Assembly: GCF_001310815.1 (NCBI RefSeq)
Contig: NZ_BAZK01000001.1
Coordinates: 186,001 to 250,000 of the forward strand
Origin: Pseudovibrio denitrificans JCM 12308
Lineage (GTDB): Bacteria > Pseudomonadota > Alphaproteobacteria > Rhizobiales > Stappiaceae
Reading direction: 5' to 3'
DNA: 64,000 nt
The first letter of the stretch is position 1. Every line of letters begins with the position of its first letter. Positions 58,314 to 64,000 of this stretch are shown here, piece after piece. The position numbers and the translations under genes are program-made. The notes under the pieces were generated by a model. It saw only the letters and a program-made list of their open reading frames with translations. It was not told where the DNA came from and did not search any database.

Positions 58314-59075
58314 TTACAAGCGTGTCGTGGGGGTGATGACTGGTCCCTGCTCGGTTTCCAGAATATGCGCTTTGACACGGTAGACATCCTGAACACGTTC
58401 CTGCGTTAGCACCTCTTCCGGCAAGCCGTATGCAACCAGTCTGCCTTCTTTCAACATTGCCAGACGCGTGCACAGGCGAGCGGCGTAGGTCCAATCATGC
58501 AGGCTGACCAGCATGGATGTGCCTTGTTGTTGTAGCTTCTGAAAGATTTCCTGAAGTTCCAGCTGGTGTTCCGGGTCCAGTCCTGCAGTTGGTTCATCGG
58601 CAATGATGAGTGGCGTCTTCTGCATCAGAGCACGACCCAGAAGTGCGCGGGCTTTTTCACCTCCAGAGACCTGAAGAATGGATTCTTTACGGATAGGTTC
58701 AAGACCAAGGCTGGAGACTACGTCTTCTAATTCCGCTTTGTGCTTGGGTGTGCGAACGGAGCCGCCAATGGCTTCACAACCCAGCGCCAAGATGCGTTCT
58801 ACAGACAAATCCCATGCAACATCCCGCTCCTGCGCCATGTAAGCAACATGCTTTGAGAGCTGGCGCGCGGAGATGTTTTTTAGAGGCCGATCGTCATAGC
58901 TGATCTCTCCATTTGACGGGATGAGCCCGACCATGGCCTTCATCAAAGTGGACTTGCCTGATCCATTTGGACCGATCAGGCCAACAATCTCGCCTTTCCC
59001 AATCTCCAGATTGATTGAAGATAGGATGTTCTTTGGGCCGTAATTGACGGAGAGGTCTTTGAGTTGCAGCAGCAT
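58314..59075 (-). CDS. btuD: Vitamin B12 ABC transporter ATP-binding protein
   Basis: 253 aa from ATG 59075, which overlaps the permease stop; a far upstream frame extension lies inside the permease gene and is ignored. Walker A GLIGPNGSGKSTLMKAM near residue 36, signature VSGGEKARALLGRALM near residue 133, Walker B PLIIADEPTAGLD, H-loop LHDW. Typical of BtuD/FecE ATPases. Last gene of the B12 operon, converging on rutR. Confidence 0.92.
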   Translation of the reverse strand: MLLQLKDLSVNYGPKNILSSINLEIGKGEIVGLIGPNGSGKSTLMKAMVGLIPSNGEISYDDRPLKNISARQLSKHVAYMAQERDVAWDLSVERILALGCEAIGGSVRTPKHKAELEDVVSSLGLEPIRKESILQVSGGEKARALLGRALMQKTPLIIADEPTAGLDPEHQLELQEIFQKLQQQGTSMLVSLHDWTYAARLCTRLAMLKEGRLVAYGLPEEVLTQERVQDVYRVKAHILETEQGPVITPTTRL

Positions 59076-60073
59076 CAGATCAACGCCCTCCGCTGTTTGA
59101 TGATCAGCCATAGGAAGAACGGCGCACCGACAATAGCCGTCAGAACGCCCAGCTTCAGGTTGGACTGAGGGCCGAAGAGCTTCACTGTGATGTCGGCAAG
59201 GGTCAGCAGGCAAGCACCTGCGATCGCACTTGGAATGAGGAGGCGTTGTGGCTCTCCCCCCACCATCTTGCGCAGCAAATGCGGAACGATCAGGCCGATG
59301 AAGCCGATGGTGCCGGTTACCGCTGTCACAGCACCGACACTGGCTGCTGTGCCGACAATAGCACAGAAGCGCAGGCGGGGCAGTGAGACGCCCATGGTGT
59401 GGGCGGTTTCTTCACCCAGCGACAAGGCATTGAGGCCCTTGCCGGTAATGAGCAACAGGGCCCAACCAACCACGATAAACGGAGCAATAATGTAAAGGTG
59501 CTGCATGGATCGGTCATTCAGTGAACCGAGCATCCAGAACACGATTTCCATAGCAGCGAACGGGTTCGGAGACAGGTTGAGCGCCAGAGATGTCAGCGCA
59601 GTGGCAATGCTGGAAATGGCGACGCCTGCAAGGATCAGCGTCAGTGTCTGCCCTCTTCCCCCTGCCAGCATCGGCAGCAGAACAGCAGCAATCGCAGCCC
59701 CGAGCAGCGCGAAGGCTGGGAGTGCATACGGCATGGTGATGGTCAGACCGGTGTAGATCGCAATGACAGCTCCAAGGCTGGCGGAGGAGCTGACACCGAT
59801 CAAGCCCGGCTCTGCAAGTGGATTGCGCAAAAGGCCCTGGAGGACTGCTCCGGACAGACCAAGCGTTGCGCCGGTGATCACCCCCAGCAGAGCACGCGGC
59901 ACACGGATCTCCCAGAACACGATGGAAACCGGCGTTTTCTCGGAAGCAAAAGCTGCTTCGATGAGCTGCGCGATTGACAGATCAGCGGCGCCGATCATGA
60001 GAGAGGTCAGGAACAGCGCGATTGCAATCAGGCTGAGGATTACGATCAGCGGGGCATCGGGATGCTTTGTCAT
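59075..60073 (-). CDS. btuC: Vitamin B12 ABC transporter permease (FecCD family)
   Basis: 332 aa, about ten helices. Family patches WEIRVPRALLGVITGATLGLSG near residue 48, NPLAEPGLIGVSSSASLGAV near residue 83, and the ATPase-coupling region GTIGFIGLIVPHLLRKMVGG near residue 248. Coupled to btuF by a four-base overlap and to btuD by one base. Confidence 0.93.
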   Translation of the reverse strand: MTKHPDAPLIVILSLIAIALFLTSLMIGAADLSIAQLIEAAFASEKTPVSIVFWEIRVPRALLGVITGATLGLSGAVLQGLLRNPLAEPGLIGVSSSASLGAVIAIYTGLTITMPYALPAFALLGAAIAAVLLPMLAGGRGQTLTLILAGVAISSIATALTSLALNLSPNPFAAMEIVFWMLGSLNDRSMQHLYIIAPFIVVGWALLLITGKGLNALSLGEETAHTMGVSLPRLRFCAIVGTAASVGAVTAVTGTIGFIGLIVPHLLRKMVGGEPQRLLIPSAIAGACLLTLADITVKLFGPQSNLKLGVLTAIVGAPFFLWLIIKQRRALI

Positions 60074-60941
60074 TCAGCTCGTGCCCCCAAGCGTTTGGAT
60101 TGATTAGCCAGTTTCTCTATGGCTTCGGCAACGAACGGCAGGCCGCAGATAGTATACTTGTCTTCCACCAAAACGCGTCCGCTGTTGCCGAGTGTTCGTT
60201 TCAGGGCTGGATGAGCCAGCAGTTCGAATGCCAATGCAGGTTTGTCGGAAAACTGAGTACCCTCAACAAGCAGCTGAGGGTCTTCCAGGATCAGTAGTTC
60301 AAGTGGCAGTTTGCTGGTGCCTTTGAGGCCGAGGTTGTTGGCGATGTTCTGCAGGCCTGCTGTCGTGATCAACTCGTTGACAAGGCTGCCATCACCAGCG
60401 GTGTAGCCGTTGGCGTAGTAGACCCCTGCCCGTGCTTTCTCATCGGGCTGCGCTTCCACAAATCGCTGAACGGTAGTCTCAAACCGGCTGGCCAGTGCCT
60501 CAGTTTTTTGCTCTTGTCCCAGCACCTTGCCGAGACGTCGGAGTTCCCTGGCAATATCCGGGATGGTGCGCACCGGCGGAACCTGCACTACAGTAATGCC
60601 AAGACCACGCAGCATCTGTACGGTGGTTTGATTGGTGTAGGTGCCTGCGATCACCAGATCCGGGTTCATCAGGTAGATCTCTTCAGCCCCGCCGAAGTTG
60701 ATCGGGTAGCTTTCGCCTCTTCACTCATGACAGAGAGCGTTGGATCTGATGCTAATCTGGAAACAGAGACAAGCTGCCCCTCGCCTGCGAGCAACATGGA
60801 GAACTGATCGGTGCACAGGTTCATGGAAACGACCCGATTGGGTGTACTCACTCCATTCTCATCTGCACGGGCCGTTGCCGGGTTGATTGCAAGGGCCATC
60901 AGCAGTGCGGTCTGCATGATCTTTTTGATCTTATTTGGCAT
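60070..60941 (-). CDS. btuF: Vitamin B12 binding protein (BtuF type), one frameshift
   Basis: 290 aa after correction. Signal peptide MPNKIKKIMQTALLMALA ending near ATARA. The helical-backbone binding fold is recognised from RVVSMNLCTDQFSMLLAG and VSRLASDPTLSVMSEEAK, then MNPDLVIAGTYTN. The frame breaks at the TTT 60711-60713 (coding A-run); one more A gives EEAKSYPINFGGAEEIYLMNP. The B12 assignment comes from the riboswitch-controlled receptor gene 99 bp upstream. Confidence 0.87.
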
Positions 60942-61040
60942 TTAGACCTTTTGAGCAGCGTGAGAGTTTGGAACGCAGCGTCGGACAGTACTGAAGAAAC
61001 CAGAGAATGCCGCCCAACCTTTACTGAGCGGCATACTTAA

Positions 61041-62899
61041 TCAGAAACTGGCGCTAACACCAGCGTAAACGGAAAGGCCCGATGTCTGATAGCCGTTGAT
61101 TAGTTCATAATCCTGAACCAGCAAGTTCTCACCGCGGACATATAACTCTACCTCCTCGGTTACATCATATGAGGCTTTTGCACCTAACAAGAAGACATCT
61201 TCCATATCTACGATATTGGGCCAATCAGAGCCAAGATTTTCACCGAGGTAGGTACCATTCACATTCAGCGCAATATCATCGGTCAGATCATAATTCATAG
61301 CTACGCTTAGATCGTGAAGAGGAACATGAGCTAAACGTTTCTTATCAGGACCAACAGAGTAGGTGTAGGTATAGCCAGCAGTCAAAACCAAGCGATCGAT
61401 TGGCTTGTATCTAACTTCTAACTCAACACCTTGACTGCGCGAGGTACCTTTTATCTGATTATATTTGCTGGTCGAGAAGTCATAATCAATCAAGTCATCA
61501 GTCATAATGTTGAAATAAGTTGCAGACGTTGAAAGCTGTCCACCCAACCATTTCTTATCGATGCCGAAATCGAAGCTAAGGCTTTCTTCTGGTTCAAGAT
61601 TCTGATTGCCATAGCTGGGGTGATTAAGTTCGTAAAGCGAAGGAGCTCTGAACCCATTTCCGACACTGGTTCGAACTCTCAGATCTTCATTAACTTCATA
61701 AGAAGCAGTCAAACGTCTCGAAACAAAACTGCCAAATTCACTATGCTGATCAAAGCGCGCAGAGCCAGCCAAACTCAGCCCATTAAGTGGTTCGATCATT
61801 AGTTGAAGGAAAGCGCCACCAATGGAACTGCTGTCATCGATCGGATCATTGGTTTTTGAGAACTCTTTAGACCAATCTCCCCCGAAGTTGAGCTTTGTCT
61901 TTTCGCTAACATCGTACTCACCAAGGTAGTCAAGCTTAACTTTTCGTCCTTCAAAAACAGAGTTCTGTTTGGACGCATCCTCAAAATCCTGTTCTCGCTT
62001 GATATCTGTAACCTGTACCGAAAAGTCAGAAAAGAACCGATCGTCAAATGCAAGGTAGTTCGCACCTACCTTTCCTGAAACTTGCCGATAATGCATGTCA
62101 TCTTTAAGGTTCGGTTGACCGGGGCTATCAAGTTCGGTGATACCTTTGGTGCCTCTTGCCGCGAAGTAAAGATTGAGATTTTCAGTTAGATCGTAGGACC
62201 CTTTAGCTGTCAGCGTCGTATTCTCGTAACCATCATCATCCGCTGATTTACCTTTTGGGGAAACCGCACTAAACCCACTCGTACGAAAGTGCTCTACGCC
62301 CAAAGCGATATCAGCGCGATCAGTTGCCCCTCGAACACCATATGAAACACTTTTGGTATCGTAAGAACCTACTTCAACTCTGGCGGATTGTTTAACCGTT
62401 CCCGCCACCGCACGCTTAGTTACAATATTGATTACACCAGCAATCGCCTGCCCACCATAAAGAGCACTTTGAGAACCCTTGAGTATCTCAATACGTTCTA
62501 CATCCGCGAGTAATATATGTTGAAATGCTGCCGAAGGCGCGCGCGCGTTGGGTCGGTTAGATCCAGGCCATCAACCAAAACTTTAATGTATCTACCATTT
62601 TGACCTCTCATGCGAAGAGTAGATAGTGTACCTGCTCCTCCATTTTGCGTGAGAGAAATGCCCGGGAGCTGCGCCAGATAATCCTGAACAAACGTAGCGC
62701 CGTCGTTTTTCAGGTCTTCTTCGGTGACGACGTGGGTTGTGGAGCCGACTTTGCCGGCTTCGGTTTCCGTTCTGTTGGCGATGACGATGATTTCGTCGAG
62801 ATCAGCTTCCTGCGCAGTTGATGCGAGGGTTGAGCTGAGGAGTGCTGAGAGAGCTACGCCGGACTTGAGGGTAGCTGCGATCCAAGATGTGTTACGCAC
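61041..62899 (-). CDS. btuB: TonB-dependent vitamin B12 outer-membrane receptor (BtuB type), one frameshift
   Basis: 619 aa after correction, the BtuB length. GTG 62899 start; signal peptide to about residue 29 (STAQ), TonB box DEIIVIANRTE near residue 35, plug domain with DYLAQLPGISLTQNGG and STLRMRGQNGRYIKVLVDGL. The frame breaks at the GG 62536-62537; one more C on the coding strand gives PTRARPSAAFQHILLADVERIEILKG. The barrel follows and ends in the typical terminal Phe (SVYAGVSASF). A cobalamin riboswitch precedes it, so expression should fall when B12 is plentiful. Confidence 0.9.
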
Positions 62900-63087
62900 G
62901 AGTTTGGTCCATCATTCACAGCAGCTTGAAGAACTGCCATGCTGTTGATTGCATTGTGCGTCTTTGGAGAAATCTACTCTAACCTCTTGAAAAGAGGTGT
63001 GTTTGATAGCCGGTCAGACGCACTGTGAATGTCACCTGAACGGAATACCGCCCCTTAGCACGCCCCGTGCTTTAGGTGAGTGACTGC

Positions 63088-63240
63088 ATCTGGCAGGTCT
63101 CCTGGCTTGCGCGTCCTTACTGCTGCTCCGCCTTCCCAACACCGCTTTAAACAGCTGCATCAGTGGCATGTGTGAGCAACAACTCTACGCTTACAGTTGC
63201 GGGGGCAGCCACGGCTTATCCAATAGGACCGTGTTCCCTT
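63088..63240 (-). ncRNA. Cobalamin riboswitch
   Basis: Read on the minus strand, the elements occur in order: GGGAA..CGGT (about 63238-63228), GCTGCCCCCGCAACTG (about 63209-63194), the B12 box GCCACTG (63167-63161), GGGAAGG (about 63136-63130) and GCAAGCCAGGAGACCTGCC (63110-63092). This is the RF00174 pattern. About 190 nt of leader separate it from btuB, including a hairpin ACCTCTT-N3-AAGAGGT (62982-62998) that may be part of the expression platform. Confidence 0.93.
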
Positions 63241-63463
63241 TTCATTTTCATCTGATCGATAAAAATACCAAATACCCGGCTATTGATCAGATTTCGGGGG
63301 CTTCCGTCAACTGCCTCTGCAAGGAACTTGATAAAATTCGACCAATTGCCGGGTAAACTCACAGAAATTGCAAGTGATTGTTCCACTACCAGATCTTGCG
63401 GTGCGGCCTTAGTCGGTCGCACCTGCTTGTGGTGGTTAGATAGAGTATGATCTTTCTCGCTGA

Positions 63464-64000
63464 TTAGCTCATGAAAATCAGTGCACAGCCAACAATAACG
63501 AGCAGTGCGCCGATCCATGCGCCGATGGCTGGGAACTCTTTGGTCTGCCACCAGAGAACCGGAAGCATCATTGCTGGCGTTGTTGCGGAAAGCGTAGAGA
63601 CAATACCTACTTCACCGCCACTGAGCGCATAGAGGATCAAGGTCATGCCGATGCCCATGCCAAGCATGCCGGACAAAGATGCGAGTGCGACGATCTCTTT
63701 GTTGATCGGGTTTGCAAGGCGGAATGGACGGCCTGGCAGGTAGAACAGCGCCAGCAAGCCAAAGGCAGCGATGGTGCAGCGCATGAGGGAGATCGCGACA
63801 GGGTCAGCGCCGCTTTCCATAACAGGGCGGATGATGATTGAGCCCACGGACTGAGACAAAGCCGCCAAAGTGCCGAAGAGGACGCCGATCACGACCGGAC
63901 CTCTGATTGCTTCCCATTTATGCAGTTGGTCTTTGCGTTTTCCGAATGCGATGGCAAGGATAACGCCGACAAGAACGCAGGCAATGCCGATAACGGCCTG
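63464..64000 (-). CDS. EamA/DMT-family permease, N-terminus cut by window edge
   Basis: Frame open to the right edge; about 178 residues visible. The sequence is one half-repeat of five helices (VIGVLFGTLAALSQSVGSII, then LPVLWWQTKEFPAIGAWIGA and LLVIVGCALIFM at the end), preceded by the last helix of the first half (GIACVLVGVILAIAF) and a charged linker KRKDQLHKWE. This is the C-terminal part of a ten-helix drug/metabolite-type exporter. The substrate is unknown. Confidence 0.85.
   Translation of the reverse strand, partial: QAVIGIACVLVGVILAIAFGKRKDQLHKWEAIRGPVVIGVLFGTLAALSQSVGSIIIRPVMESGADPVAISLMRCTIAAFGLLALFYLPGRPFRLANPINKEIVALASLSGMLGMGIGMTLILYALSGGEVGIVSTLSATTPAMMLPVLWWQTKEFPAIGAWIGALLVIVGCALIFMS

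Noticed and set aside
8455..62899. Reading the broken genes as genuine pseudogenes of a decaying genome
   Set aside because: Each has exactly one single-base lesion, no internal stops otherwise, and restored overlaps after correction; essential-looking operon partners are intact. Sequence error is the simpler explanation, though raw reads are needed.
63168..63356. 62-codon plus-strand frame
   Set aside because: It overlaps the cobalamin riboswitch antisense and has no family resemblance.
1..64000. CRISPR arrays, tRNA/rRNA genes, transposases, prophage
   Set aside because: No regularly spaced repeats, cloverleaf genes, integrases or transposases were recognised on either strand.

Overview
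The window looks like a chromosomal segment of a marine alphaproteobacterium, possibly Pseudovibrio or a relative in the Stappiaceae. This is inferred from moderate GC, three TRAP/ABC import loci of rhizobial or roseobacter flavour, a rhizobial-type extragenic palindrome and the gene families present; no rRNA or other marker gene fixes the taxon. It is dense with transport and catabolic operons. I saw no rRNA, tRNA, CRISPR, prophage or insertion sequence.

Layout: 1-1157 truncated serine permease (sdaC). 1738-18253 a two-sided aromatic-acid locus. On the minus strand it has a TRAP importer, two MarR regulators and an indolepyruvate-type ferredoxin oxidoreductase. On the plus strand it has a Rieske oxygenase with reductase, a CoA ligase, a thiolase-fold protein without the catalytic cysteine, a DUF35-SDR fusion, a cyclase-family (isatin-hydrolase-like) hydrolase and an SDR. 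I read it as a candidate indole-3-acetate (auxin) degradation system; the divergent promoter and the marR promoter share an ATATG-N6-CATAT palindrome. 18317-19518 soxR with a SoxR-box promoter driving a metallo-beta-lactamase-fold gene. 19573-25093 a glucose/mannose-type CUT1 sugar ABC importer with a LacI regulator. 25097-28961 an HD hydrolase, an alkaline phosphatase and a DUF3422 protein. 29003-38284 a peptide-class ABC importer with AraC regulator, SDR and GH4 alpha-galactosidase (agp/mel-like). 38470-45194 an amidase with TRAP importer, a TetR regulator and an acyl-CoA synthetase. 45271-50103 reductive pyrimidine degradation (NCS1 transporter, dihydropyrimidinase, ureidopropionase-type hydrolase). 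50942-57471 a complete coenzyme F420 operon (cofG-cofH-cofD-cofC-cofE-npdG) ending in one F420-type luciferase-like oxidoreductase, followed by rutR. 58314-63240 a vitamin B12 uptake operon btuB-F-C-D behind a cobalamin riboswitch. 63464-64000 a truncated EamA permease.

The most interesting biology is the F420 operon sitting between pyrimidine catabolic genes and a RutR-type pyrimidine regulator, while dihydropyrimidine dehydrogenase is absent. This suggests an F420H2-dependent first step of uracil breakdown. Second is the auxin-type locus, where a cysteine-less thiolase plus DUF35 pair could act as a retro-aldolase releasing isatin.

Thirteen genes carry exactly one single-base frameshift each (twelve apparent deletions, one insertion, most in short mononucleotide runs). 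With one base corrected, every one becomes an intact, family-length reading frame. I therefore annotate them as single CDSs and suspect sequence error rather than gene decay.
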